NCBI GenBank assembly: GCA_016715885.1
Contig: JADJXL010000020.1
Span: 62,001 to 126,000, forward strand
Direction: 5' to 3'
DNA from: Polyangiaceae bacterium
GTDB lineage: Bacteria; Myxococcota_A; Polyangia; Polyangiales; Polyangiaceae
Length of the DNA: 64,000 nt
The translations under genes were made by a program, and so were the position numbers. The notes under the pieces are model-generated. The model was given only the letters and a program-made list of their open reading frames with translations. It was not told the origin of the DNA and did not search any database. Below, one piece after another: positions 35,042 through 44,508 of this stretch. Position 1 is the stretch's first letter. Every line of letters starts with the position of its first letter.

Positions 35042-36571
35042 ATGAAATGGATGGCATTCATTGCAACACTGTTGCTGCTCGCCGCGCCAGCTTTTGCGCG
35101 TCCCACCGTGAATACGACATGGCGGTACGAACGCGGGAGCGACGGGCAGGTCATCGACGGGCGCCGAAGCGTCCCACTTCCGATTGTCGTGGGTAACGAA
35201 CGGTTTTCGACGGACCCCGGTATCGATAAAACGATATTGCTGGCACAAATGGCGAACGGAGTCCGTGATCGTCTTGCACAGTACGAGGCGGCGTGTCCGT
35301 GGCCGATTCGCGAAAACCGCACGACGACATGCTCATCGACGACGCGAAGGCGTATTGCGCTCGCATTGCGGCAGGACATCAACCGATGGAATCAACGAGC
35401 TCTCGCGAATGCGTGGATTCGATCGGATACGAAGGTGCTCGATACGCTCGATTTGCTCCGCACCTTGGCGGCGAATATCGAGGCTACTCCGAGGCTCGAG
35501 CCTGCACCGCGACTTCGCGCATTCGCGGCAGCCCCTGGACTGGGTGCATTCCACGCTGGCGGCAGCCTTGGCGTCACCGGCGGAGGCGCCCAGGATTTTG
35601 GATTCTTCCGCAAACTCGTGCTCGATGGCCGCGTTCCAGATAAAGACGTGCTGACCGTCGAAGGCTTTTTGCGAGAATTCCAATTGCCGCTCCACTTGGC
35701 GCCTGCTTGTGCGCGGCTCGTCTGCGTACATCCGGCAGCGGCATTCGATCCGCAACAAAATCGCTTGTACGTGCAAATCGGAATGAACTCGGCCGTGACC
35801 GAAGCGACGTTCACGCGCAAACCGCTCAACCTCTCCATCGTGCTCGATGTCAGCGGCTCGATGAGCGCCACGGACGAGACGGAGAAAGCGCGCCTCGAAT
35901 GGGCAAAAGACGCGCTCGAACAAACCGTACGTCAGCTCGATGCGCGCGATATCTTGTCGATCGTCATCTTCGACACGAACAGCGAGATTCTACGGCGGCC
36001 GGCGCGCGTGAACGATCCCGAGCGAATCATTGCAAAGGTCCGGCGGCTTTCGACGCGGAATACGACGAACCTCGAGGCGGGTTTGCGCGACGGCTACATG
36101 CTCGCCAGTGAAAACGTCGATAGGCTTTCGGGCTACGAGCATCGCGTCCTGTTGATAACGGACGCAGGCTTGAATACGGGCGTGGTCGACGAATCCGATA
36201 TTCTGCGGCTCGTGACGGACAATGCCAGCCGGGGCATTGGTCTCACGGCGCTCGGGCTAGGGGAGAACTTCAAGCAGGAGTTCATTCATGGCATTACCAA
36301 CAGCCGAGGCGGAAACTATGTTTTCGTGCACTCTGGCAAGGACATGCTGCGGTACTTCGATGCATTCAAGTACCTCGTGACGCCGATTGCCTACAACTTC
36401 CGCGTTCGGCTCGGGCTGTCGGATATCCAAGCGAAACTCGTGGCCGTCAATGGTGTACCAACGGAGTCCGGAACGCAGCCGGTGCGGCCCGTGATTGACC
36501 TACCGACGCTCTTTTTCTCGGAGACAGGAGGTGCCATGTTGCTCGAATACGAGCTTCCACGCGGCGAATGA
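35042..36571 (+). CDS. Secreted von Willebrand factor A domain protein
   Basis: 509 residues; cleavable signal MKWMAFIATLLLLAAPAFA and a strong site GGGAGGGG upstream of ATG 35042. Residues ~30-255 are an unassigned helical region. The VWA domain runs ~262-440: LSIVLDVSGSMSATDETEKA gives the MIDAS DxSxS, with T in NTTNLEAG and D in LLITDAGLNTG completing the metal site. The C-terminal ~60 residues (RVRLGLSDIQAKLVAVNGVP) look like a beta-sandwich. Batteries of such VWA proteins in myxobacteria are thought to be adhesins or cell-contact factors. Convergent with the beta-helix gene. Confidence 0.75.
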   Translation: MKWMAFIATLLLLAAPAFARPTVNTTWRYERGSDGQVIDGRRSVPLPIVVGNERFSTDPGIDKTILLAQMANGVRDRLAQYEAACPWPIRENRTTTCSSTTRRRIALALRQDINRWNQRALANAWIRSDTKVLDTLDLLRTLAANIEATPRLEPAPRLRAFAAAPGLGAFHAGGSLGVTGGGAQDFGFFRKLVLDGRVPDKDVLTVEGFLREFQLPLHLAPACARLVCVHPAAAFDPQQNRLYVQIGMNSAVTEATFTRKPLNLSIVLDVSGSMSATDETEKARLEWAKDALEQTVRQLDARDILSIVIFDTNSEILRRPARVNDPERIIAKVRRLSTRNTTNLEAGLRDGYMLASENVDRLSGYEHRVLLITDAGLNTGVVDESDILRLVTDNASRGIGLTALGLGENFKQEFIHGITNSRGGNYVFVHSGKDMLRYFDAFKYLVTPIAYNFRVRLGLSDIQAKLVAVNGVPTESGTQPVRPVIDLPTLFFSETGGAMLLEYELPRGE

Positions 36572-36580
36572 TTCGCACGC

Positions 36581-39240
36581 TCACCGCACGTGCACGGTCC
36601 TCGTGCCATTGTCGACGAGTGGCCTCGGCACATCCGAAAACGTATTGTCGGAAATCACCGTCGAATGAACGAGCGGCAGTCGTATGTGGACTCCAACCTC
36701 GCGAACCGGATCGTCCCCGCACATGAACGAGCCCGAGCATGAATTGGCCGATTGAATGGTCGGCGCCGCGGGAGCGAGCAAGTTGCTGATCTCGTTCTGG
36801 TAAATCAATGTATTCACGTACATACGCGAGCCTTCCGGCTCCCACCAGGTATCGGCGAAGACGACGGCGCCGCCGCGAATACCGTCCGCGTGTGAAATGC
36901 TGTTTTTCGCGACGGAGACGCCATAACCGAGGACGACGGGGCTGGGGGGCATGTTATCCGGCGGCCCGCTGGCGGCGCCGTGCCATAACGATACGCCGGC
37001 CCAACTGCATGTGGAGGCATAATCGGCTTCGCCGGACAAGGTGTTGGATCGGACGTCGACGAAATACGCGAACCTTTGCGTTGCCGTGAAATGGGGCGCG
37101 TGCTCGATGCTGTATGCGGGCGTGATCAAGATGCCGGAGGCGTCGTATTGGATGTTCCCCTCCGCTGTCGAATCGGCCGTCATTCCGCCGAAATTGATGA
37201 CGCCGCATTGTTTCAAGCCATTTTGATTGTTGCACGATCCCGCGCCGCTTTGTGCGCCCGAGCAGCCTCGCATATCGACGATGTTGTCCACCGTGTAGAC
37301 CTGCCAAAACTCGCGCGCGACGGTCATCGTGCTCCGCCCGGGCTCTGGAATCACGTCCCACGCAGGCGAAACGGTGAACGTGACGTCTTGGGAAACGGAA
37401 TCGACCTCGTAGGATACGATCTTACGTGCTTGACCGAGGCCGACGCCATTGGCGATTTGGATCCAGTGTTCGTTGTAATAGTCCGACGGTACGGGCCGGC
37501 CATGTTGAAGTCTTTGCAGCGGATGGCCATCGGCGGCCGACACCTTGACGGTCGTGGATGTGGCGTGGGCGATTGTTTTGCCGCGTCGAAGCCGAATGTA
37601 TTCGCATTGTTGTCGTAGGCAATCGCTTCGCCGTCGCCCGCCTTGTCGCCCGTGCACGAGGCCATGTTTTGGGAGACCAACACCATTTCGTGATTGTTGT
37701 TCATGTGCCAGAAAAAAGCCGCGCGCCAGCCCGGGAGCGAGCCATCCAGAAAGTCCTGCGCGTGACCATCGGCCATGTTGTGACTGAAATCCAATCGGCG
37801 GGCGGCTCCGAGGTGCGTTGCAATGGCGCCCTGGTAAATGCAGCTATCGATGTAACCGCCGGGTTTGAAGACGTTGTGCGACACGATCGAGTCTTCCACT
37901 TGAAACTTGAAATCGGTGATGTAGCGGTTTCCGCCGAGCAATATCGCGTCGTGATACGCCCCAAATTCGTTGTGCGTGATGTGCACGTGCCGCAGGGGAA
38001 ACCCACCGTCGCCAATGGCCATGAATGGTCGCGCGAATACGTTCTCCGTGAATGTCACGTCATCGACCGAGGTTGGACCCGGATCCGGCGACCAGGGAAA
38101 TTTGCCGAGCAAAAAGAACGGGGCTGTCCAATCGGTGGATTGATATTGCCGTGAATCCTCGAATCGGATGCGCCGAATCAGGTTTTTCCCTTGGACAGTA
38201 AAAACAGCTCGATACGCGAGCGCCCCGCCATCTACATTCCAGTCCGAACCTTTCAATACCGTTGTCGCCGATGCGCTCGAGCCGATCAAACTCACGCCTC
38301 GAGGTAAAACAATGCCAAAAGTGGGATCGACGCCCGGAATCGTCGAGTCGAGCAATTCCCAGGTGCCCGGTCCAAGCGCCACGATGCCTCCGCCAGAAGC
38401 TTCCGCTGCGTCTTTGGCTCTGAGAATGCAGGATGTGTCGTCGAGACCGTCGCTAGGCATGCAGCCATACGAGGAAACTTGAAAAATAGGGGGAGTTATT
38501 GGATCGGGCAGGACGGTAAATGTTTGTCCTGGTACGGTCACCCAACTCGCGGAGTCTCGCCGAACATCGACTTGGTACACGCCCGGCTGGAGGTTGTTCG
38601 GGAGATTGACGCGGGCGACATAATGTTCGATGGCCGTATTCGGATTGCCGTCGTTCATGGCCGTGAGCGTGTACGTCTTGGGGCCGCGCAGGCGCACCTT
38701 CGTCGTCATGCACGGCTGAGGTTCGAGGTTGCGACCGACGACTTTGAGCTGTCGAAACAAACCCTGTGGCGCGACTTTTCGGTACATCACGTCGGGCGTG
38801 AACCAAAGGGGTCTCGCGTCGTTGATTTTGATGCCCGCGCTCCATTCTCGAGCGTCATTCACGACCCATAAGGCATACGACGCGCCGCTTTCCATGGCTT
38901 CCGGCAGGCGGACCGTGAGCGAGTCGGGCACATTTTCGAGCGATACGATGGGAGCGACGCCCAAATTCGCATTGGAAAACTGCGGTATTGCGGGCGGATG
39001 AACCAATGGCAGCGTGGTGTCCCCAATGCGCCGGTATACGACCGTATCTCCCGCCGAAAAGCCGCTACCGGCCATCATGAGGAGGTCCCCGGGCTCGCCG
39101 CGAACGGGGCTTTGCCGGAATGGATTTGCGTAAAGCTGCGCAGGCGCAGCGGTCGCCTCCGGAAGGAAAGCGCACCACGCCGCCGCGGCCGCGAGCAAGA
39201 CCAGCCCGGTCCTCGCCATCCGTGCCCCCAAAATCCCCAT
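36581..39240 (-). pseudogene. Secreted parallel beta-helix protein (pectate-lyase-3-like), frameshifted
   Basis: The N-terminal part starts at ATG 39240, with signal MGILGARMARTGLVLLAAAA, an IPT/TIG-like stretch and then FQVSSYGCMPSDGLDDTSCI, GGGIVALGPGTWELLDSTIP, GVSLIGSS: the start of a pectate_lyase_3/GH28-type helix. Helix repeats follow. This frame diverges at DAAKQSPTPHP; the sequel TIAHATSTTVKVSAADGHPL, then WIQIANGVGLGQARKIVSYE and on to VPRPLVDNGTRTVHVR lies one frame over and ends at 36581. One base missing in the T-run at 37576-37579 (A-run on the coding strand) restores one ~885-residue protein. Sequencing error or a recent mutation. Confidence 0.65.
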
Positions 39241-39369
39241 TGTCAAGCACTCACGCTATTCAGGCGATAGCATGCAACCTTGTGCCGTAAGACGCAACAC
39301 TTGTTTGTGGATGGGATATGCCCTGGACTGCGCGAGGACGTGATCTGTGTTATGGGGGAGGCGATTGCT

Positions 39370-39648
39370 TCAATGCGCTCTGGACAATCGGCTTCGCCTC
39401 GGGGCCGTGGCATCGATCTCGAGGCGCTGTGTATACGAGGCGGGGATTTCTTCGGCTGCCAGCGCTTCATCCACGCACGCCTGTCGTACGTGATGGTCGC
39501 ATGCAGTTTCAGCGCGCTGCGCTTCTCGCAATGCTTTGATTTGCCGCAAGATTTCGCGATCGGGGCCCGAATTCCGTATTCGATCCGCGCCGAGCAGCGC
39601 CATGCCCACGATGAATACCATTGCGATTGCGCTGTGCAGCTTGTTCAT
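39370..39648 (-). CDS. Small single-pass membrane protein, unknown
   Basis: 92 residues from ATG 39648 (MNKLHSAIAMVFIVGMALLG), giving one membrane helix followed by a helical, charged region with three Cys (ETACDHHVRQACVDEALAAEE). GAGGA lies upstream of the ATG. An in-frame start at 39837 would add 63 basic residues before the helix and is unlikely. Family not recognised; the gene sits alone between the beta-helix gene and the lipoprotein at 39866. Confidence 0.4.
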   Translation of the reverse strand: MNKLHSAIAMVFIVGMALLGADRIRNSGPDREILRQIKALREAQRAETACDHHVRQACVDEALAAEEIPASYTQRLEIDATAPRRSRLSRAH

Positions 39649-39865
39649 GACGTCACGTCCTCGATGCGGTCGATTGTTCTTCCAGAGGGAGGTCATTGCA
39701 GCACGCGTGCCATTCGAGCTCTCCGCGGAATTGGCCGATACTGCGCGGAGAGGCAGACGCACCATGGAGGTTCGAGCCTCCAGCCTGGGGGCACGCGCCT
39801 CCATGCATGCGCGGATTGTTGGGTTCTTGGCTGACACGCTCGTGCATCTCTGATAGGCTGCCGCA

Positions 39866-41014
39866 ATGCTTTACGACACTGCTGCTTCCTTACGATTCCA
39901 CATACCCCTTGCGTCTGCCATTGCCGCAGTTTGCTCGGCTTGTGGCCCGCAGGTTTCCATCACGCACACGGGCGAGGCTGGTGCGGGCGGGGCTTCCGCG
40001 TCGAGCTCTTCTTCCAGCGCCAGCTCGGGTGGTGCTGGAGGCGATACCAACTGCGTGTTCAATGACCTATCCACGTGGGAGATCGAAACGTATCGCGACG
40101 ATGGCGACCATCCACGTGCGGTTGCAGCAACCGGCGGCTCGGCGTGGGTGGCATTGGCCGTCAACAAGGGAAATCTCGTCCTCGAAAAACTCGGTATCGA
40201 TGACGCGGGTATTGCGGTTCTCGACAAGTTCGAGGTTCCGAATAGCCCCGTGTATCCGATCGCTTTCGACGCGAATGATGCTCGATTCGCGCTGCTCACG
40301 ACGACCGGCATCAATTGGAATGGGACGCTCGAGCTTTGGTCGATTGACCGTCAAAGTGGCACGGTTTTGCGCAAGCCCGTGGGGGGTCCGGACGATCCCG
40401 ATTACACGATTCGCGCGGCGCTCGGCCTGATTGGGGACGATATCGCGCTTGCTTACGCACGCCCGGCGAACAACGAAGGCATGATCGAAATACGCAATGG
40501 CAATCTGGAAGTGCTGACCAGTCAGCCGGTCGACACCGCGCAATTCCAAGGCGTTTGGCGGAGCCCGCTTGCATTCGACATTTACCTTGGCAAGAAGGCG
40601 CGCGCGCACATCGAATCCGGGACGATCGTGATCGAGCCGGTGGCTGCCGACTGGGAGGTCATCGGCGGGCTCGAGGATACCTTGGTTGAAATGGGCAATC
40701 AGATGCGGATGATTCGTGGGGACGAGGCGTGGTTTGGGCCGTGGCCGCATTCGCAGATATCGCTGCCGGCCGTCGTGCGAAAGCATGGAGACACGGCTGT
40801 GTTTTCGCTCAATACGGAGCTGACCGGCGTCGTGGGTCATCCGCACGATGGGGCGCTCGATTGGATGCGCATTGAAAGCCTGCCGGGAGCTTCGGGGATA
40901 GGCGTTGCGCTGATGCCGCTCGTGGAAGAAAGGCGCATCGGGATTTTTTATTTGGGTCTCGAAATTCCGCAGCCCGAGCAGCCGTTGCGGTATTTCGGGC
41001 GAATTTGTCGCTAG
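39866..41014 (+). CDS. Hypothetical lipoprotein, propeller-like
   Basis: 382 residues with a lipobox in AVCSACG and the Gly/Ser/Ala linker GEAGAGGASASSSSSSASSG usual for Polyangiaceae lipoproteins. The body (~60-375) shows repeated strands such as YPIAFDANDARFALLTTTGI, LELWSIDRQSGTVLRKPVGG and LVEMGNQMRMIRGDEAWFG, like a six- to seven-bladed propeller. Many paralogues of this type occur in myxobacteria. No function can be given. Confidence 0.55.
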   Translation: MLYDTAASLRFHIPLASAIAAVCSACGPQVSITHTGEAGAGGASASSSSSSASSGGAGGDTNCVFNDLSTWEIETYRDDGDHPRAVAATGGSAWVALAVNKGNLVLEKLGIDDAGIAVLDKFEVPNSPVYPIAFDANDARFALLTTTGINWNGTLELWSIDRQSGTVLRKPVGGPDDPDYTIRAALGLIGDDIALAYARPANNEGMIEIRNGNLEVLTSQPVDTAQFQGVWRSPLAFDIYLGKKARAHIESGTIVIEPVAADWEVIGGLEDTLVEMGNQMRMIRGDEAWFGPWPHSQISLPAVVRKHGDTAVFSLNTELTGVVGHPHDGALDWMRIESLPGASGIGVALMPLVEERRIGIFYLGLEIPQPEQPLRYFGRICR

Positions 41015-41055
41015 GCGACACAACCGGCCGGAGAGGTCCAGCGGTTCATGGCCCG

Positions 41056-41139
41056 TCAGCCTGCCGACGGCTTACCGAGCACCTCGTCGAGCGTCTGGGC
41101 GGTGAGCACACGCAGGGACATGGCATCGAGCTCGTCAAG
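41056..41139 (-). pseudogene. 3' relic of an Rpn-type nuclease gene
   Basis: The reverse strand reads LDELDAMSLRVLTAQTLDEV, then LGKPSAG and a TGA at 41056-41058. This matches the C-terminal end of the Rpn nuclease at 22887-24038 (SSEITEMAMRVLSAQSLDEV, LRKADE). No upstream part of the gene remains; instead 42-bp tandem repeats follow from 41199. Taken as the surviving tail of a third Rpn gene. Confidence 0.6.
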
Positions 41140-41198
41140 AGTTTACGTGACGTGGGTGACTTCAAGGGCAAAGGACGTGCTCGTGACGTACGGCGCGT

Positions 41199-41480
41199 CA
41201 CGAGGTCAGCGCACTCGGCGTCCGAGTAACCCAAGCTCGTCACGAGATCAGCGCACTCGGCGCCCCGCCGGCAAACCGCAACGCTCGTCACGGATCAGCG
41301 CACCCGGCGCCAGCCGAGTCAACCGCATTCGCCACGAGGTCAGCGCACTCGGCGCCCGAGTAACCCAAGCTCGTCACGAGGTCAGCGCACTCGGCGCCCG
41401 AGTAACCCAAGCTCGTCACGAGGTCAGCGCACTCGGCGCCCGAGTAACCCAAGCTCGTCACGAGATCAGTGCACTCGACG
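41199..41480. repeat. 42-bp tandem repeats, about seven copies
   Basis: Unit starts CACGAGGTCAGCGCACTCGG and ends AGTAACCCAAGCTCGT. Three units at 41333, 41375 and 41417 are identical apart from the ends, others (41199, 41241, 41289, 41459) are diverged. Reverse strand reads as a 14-residue repeat DLVTSLGYSGAECA, but no start, signal or family supports a gene. It lies where the upstream part of an Rpn gene would be. The next gene (41598) also has 42-bp repeats, but of a different sequence. Confidence 0.8.
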
Positions 41481-41597
41481 TGGCAATTGATGTGCGTGCG
41501 TTGTGCGGAGAGGTTCGTCGGCGTTGCGAGGTTTCGATGATCATGGTGATCGGCGGGCATCCTTGGATGCCCGCTCGATACCTAGGCAACGGATCGC

Positions 41598-43331
41598 TCA
41601 GTATTTGCCCGGCCATCCCCACCCGTAAGGGTTGACGGCACCGCGCCCGAACCGGCCGTATCGTCCTGCGTACCCGCCCCAAACGTCACCCTTTCCCGGG
41701 AGGATGCCGCCCTGCTGCGGGAAGACGTCGCCCTTACCCGGGAGGATGCCGCCCTGCTGCGGGAGAACGTCGCCCTTACCCGGGAGGATGCCGCCCTGCT
41801 GCGGGAAGACGTCGCCCTTACCCGGGAGGATGCCGCCCTGCTGCGGGAGAACGTCGCCCTTACCCGGGAGGATGCCGCCCTGCTGCGGGAAGACGTCACC
41901 CTTTCCCGGGAGGATGCCACCTTGTTGCGGGAGAACGTCACCCTTTCCTGGGAGCAGGCCGCCTTGCTGCGGGAGAACGTCACCCTTTCCCGGGAGGATG
42001 CCGCCTTGCTGCGGGAGTACGTCACCCTTTCCCGGGAGGATGCCGCCTTGTTGCGGGAGTACGTCACCCTTTCCTGGGAGCAGGCCGCCTTGCTGCGGGA
42101 GTACGTCACCCTTTCCCGGGAGGATGCCGCCTTGTTGCGGGAGAACGTCGCCCTTGCCCGGGAGGATGCCGCCCTGCTGCGGGAAGACGTCGCCCTTACC
42201 CGGGAGGAGGCCGCCTTGTTGCGGGAAGACGTCGCCCTTTCCTGGGAGCAGGCCGCCTTGTTGCGGGAAGACGTCGCCCTTTCCTGGGAGGAGGCCGCCT
42301 TGTTGCGGGAAGACGTCGCCCTTGCCCGGGAGGATGCCGCCCTGCTGCGGGAAGACGTCGCCCTTGCCCGGGAGCAGGCCGCCTTGTTGCGGGAAGACGT
42401 CCGGTGATTGGATGATCCCATCATCGATCCCCAAGCTCTCGATAATGTCGTAGGGCGTCATCTGCACGAGGCACGCATCCATTTGGAACAGCCTGGAGTT
42501 TACTGCGCGCGCGATTGCGTCCATCTGGCCTCGGCCTCGAATCATGAGTTGACCGCTATTGAGGCACACCAGTCGAACCCCGGAAGCATATGCCCCATCG
42601 ATCGGCATTTCGCCGCGCACGAAGTGCGTCGCGGTCGGTAGCTCCGCGAGAGCCAAAGCGCATGGATCCACAGCCGGATCCATGGTCATCCTGATTGTCG
42701 CGTCATAACCCGAAGCCCAGTCGGCGACGCTGCAATACATGACGACGCCATATCCAGCGCCAATTCCGCCCTGAAGACCGATATCACCTTGAAGGCCGAT
42801 ATCACCCTGAAGGCCGATATCACCTTGAAGACCGATATCACCTTGAAGACCGATATCACCCTGGAGATCGATATCGTCGAGGTAGCCACCGCCGAGGTAA
42901 CCATCGTCGAGGTATCCACCACCGAGGTATCCACCGCCGAGGTAGCCGTAATCGTAGCTGGCGTAGGGGCTCGAGGAGATTCGAATGAAGACGTTTCTCC
43001 CACGCCCGTACAGCCGCCAGCTATCGACGCCGACTCCAACCATCCCCGGACCTGCAACACCGTAATCGAGGATCCCCGCACCCGGTGCTCCAATCATATC
43101 CTGACCAACGTCGAGGATTTGCGCATCTTGGCCGACGTCGAGGATCTGCGCATCTTGGCCGACGTCGAGGATCGGCGATTTCGGGCTGTCGATGCCGAGG
43201 AACTGCGATTGCTCACCGCCAAGACCGAAAAATTGCTGATCGTCGACCCCGGCCAGCGCGTCTTTGGCAGCGGTAAATGTGGGGAGTGACATGCCGCTCA
43301 TCAACAAGGTCGATATTACCAATCGTTTCAT
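41598..43331 (-). CDS. Secreted repeat protein with 17 copies of a 14-residue PGKGDV unit
   Basis: 577 residues from ATG 43331 (MKRLVISTLLMSGMSLPTFT, signal peptide; AAGGGAG upstream). In order: three ILDVGQDAQ units (~40-75), a Gly/Tyr segment with YLGGGYLDD units, six GDIGLQ units (~135-170), a globular part with few Cys (~175-310), then 17 units of PGKGDV(F/L)PQQGG(I/L)L (~315-555) and an aromatic Gly-rich tail ending WGWPGKY. Four repeat families of different length lie in one protein. It looks like a structural or matrix protein. I know no homologue. The long open frame on the other strand is a shadow of the repeats. Confidence 0.65.
   Translation of the reverse strand: MKRLVISTLLMSGMSLPTFTAAKDALAGVDDQQFFGLGGEQSQFLGIDSPKSPILDVGQDAQILDVGQDAQILDVGQDMIGAPGAGILDYGVAGPGMVGVGVDSWRLYGRGRNVFIRISSSPYASYDYGYLGGGYLGGGYLDDGYLGGGYLDDIDLQGDIGLQGDIGLQGDIGLQGDIGLQGDIGLQGGIGAGYGVVMYCSVADWASGYDATIRMTMDPAVDPCALALAELPTATHFVRGEMPIDGAYASGVRLVCLNSGQLMIRGRGQMDAIARAVNSRLFQMDACLVQMTPYDIIESLGIDDGIIQSPDVFPQQGGLLPGKGDVFPQQGGILPGKGDVFPQQGGLLPGKGDVFPQQGGLLPGKGDVFPQQGGLLPGKGDVFPQQGGILPGKGDVLPQQGGILPGKGDVLPQQGGLLPGKGDVLPQQGGILPGKGDVLPQQGGILPGKGDVLPQQGGLLPGKGDVLPQQGGILPGKGDVFPQQGGILPGKGDVLPQQGGILPGKGDVFPQQGGILPGKGDVLPQQGGILPGKGDVFPQQGGILPGKGDVWGGYAGRYGRFGRGAVNPYGWGWPGKY
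41692..42405 (+). repeat. 42-bp tandem repeats encoding the PGKGDV units
   Basis: Seventeen units of 42 bases (forward strand core GGGAGGATGCCGCC ... TGCTGCGGGAAGACGTC), with (F/L) and (I/L) codon variants alternating in a pattern that suggests repeated duplication of two-unit blocks. Length variation between strains is expected at such a locus. No frame break in any unit. Confidence 0.85.
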
Positions 43332-43590
43332 GGATTTCTCCCTTCGCGCATGGTTCGCTTGCGCGTATTGCTCGTTCCGCGACGAGTACGATTGATTGCT
43401 TAACGAACTCGCGTATGACGTCAACGAGACTCGACGCCCGAGTCGCATGATTTCGCCGTCTGCGTCGCTTGATTCATGCTCGCGCACATGTCTCCACGCC
43501 CCAGACAGATGGAATATGCCTCAATCGCTCGGTGCTTGAAACGTCGTGCGAATACTCGAGTTTGACCGTAACGCTCGGGCCGAGGTTTTG

Positions 43591-44387
43591 TCAGCGTCGA
43601 ATGCGCGCGCCTTGTCCCGTCGCAAGCGCAAAGAGCGCGGCGCTGTCCGTTCCGGAGATAGCGGCGAGAATCGCGAGCTCCAAAGCGCCCGTCCATGCGG
43701 GCGTAGGGCCCGAATCCGCGACGAGCCCAGCTTGCATGCCCATGTAATAGGTCGTCGTGAATTCGATGGGTTCGGACATGGCCAAGGTGCGCGCGTCTGG
43801 ACCAAGTCCTAGCCAATATTTTTGCCTTCGTATCTGATGCCCTTGGCGCAAGGGAATCGATACCGCGGCCACGGGCCCTCCATACGGCATGAGCCGAAAG
43901 GCTTTGCCAGGCATCGCGTCATTCAATGCAATGGGACCGCCAAATAGCGCGGACCCATCGAACGTGAGCGCCACGGTCCCTCGGTTGGTCCCGGAAATAC
44001 CGGCACCCGTCGTCATGGCGAGCCAATCGACGCTCGCCGGATGGAAACGACCCCACGTGCGAAACGCGTACATCCAATCCGGTAGATTGCGCTTGTTGCG
44101 GCTTTCAGCAGTGCCATCCGGATTGTACCCACCACCCAGCCGCCGCCCATCGTCGCCCATTCATTGATCTGCCGCTCGAAGCGCACTTCGCCGCCGATGC
44201 CGCTATTCGACAGGACGCCGGTGCCAAGGCCCACGACGAGCAGAATGCGCATGTCGCCGGGTGCATTGGGCACCGTGCCCGCGAGCTGCGGCAAAAGCGG
44301 CGGGGGCGAGATGACCGCACAGCCGAGGGAAAAAGCCGCAACGATACAGGAAGAGCCAAGCGACAGGAGGGCGCGACCGAGGGGCAT
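43591..44387 (-). pseudogene. Lipoprotein, broken by a one-base frameshift
   Basis: From ATG 44387 the protein starts MPLGRALLSLGSSC with lipobox FSLGC, then VRFERQINEWATMGGGWVVG. In that frame the sequence becomes TIRMALLKAATSAIYRIG. The other frame carries GGGYNPDGTAESRNKRNLPD, then WMYAFRTWGRFHPASVDWLA and on to 43591, with ordinary coding character. Adding one base in the G-rich stretch 44125-44138 (reverse strand) joins them into a ~265-residue outer-membrane beta-barrel-like or lipoprotein product. Family not recognised. Sequencing error cannot be ruled out. Confidence 0.55.
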
Positions 44388-44508
44388 GGTGCGAGGTTAT
44401 CATGGCTTGGCGTGAAGCGGAGGGGGATCATGGCGCAAGCGATCTCGTCTGGGTACACGAGGTCCGAAAACCGCCAGACGGCGAACGCGTTTGCGGTATG
44501 TTTGCCCC

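Noticed and set aside
39760..39800. tRNA-like T-arm pattern GGTTCGAGCC near 39770
   Set aside because: No acceptor stem, anticodon arm or CCA-side pairing around it; I find no tRNA or rRNA gene in the window.
41632..42453. Forward frames over the 42-bp repeats (TSPLPGRMPPCCGK and LLREDVALAREDAA units)
   Set aside because: They mirror the repeats of the secreted protein on the reverse strand, which has a signal peptide and a ribosome site; these have none.
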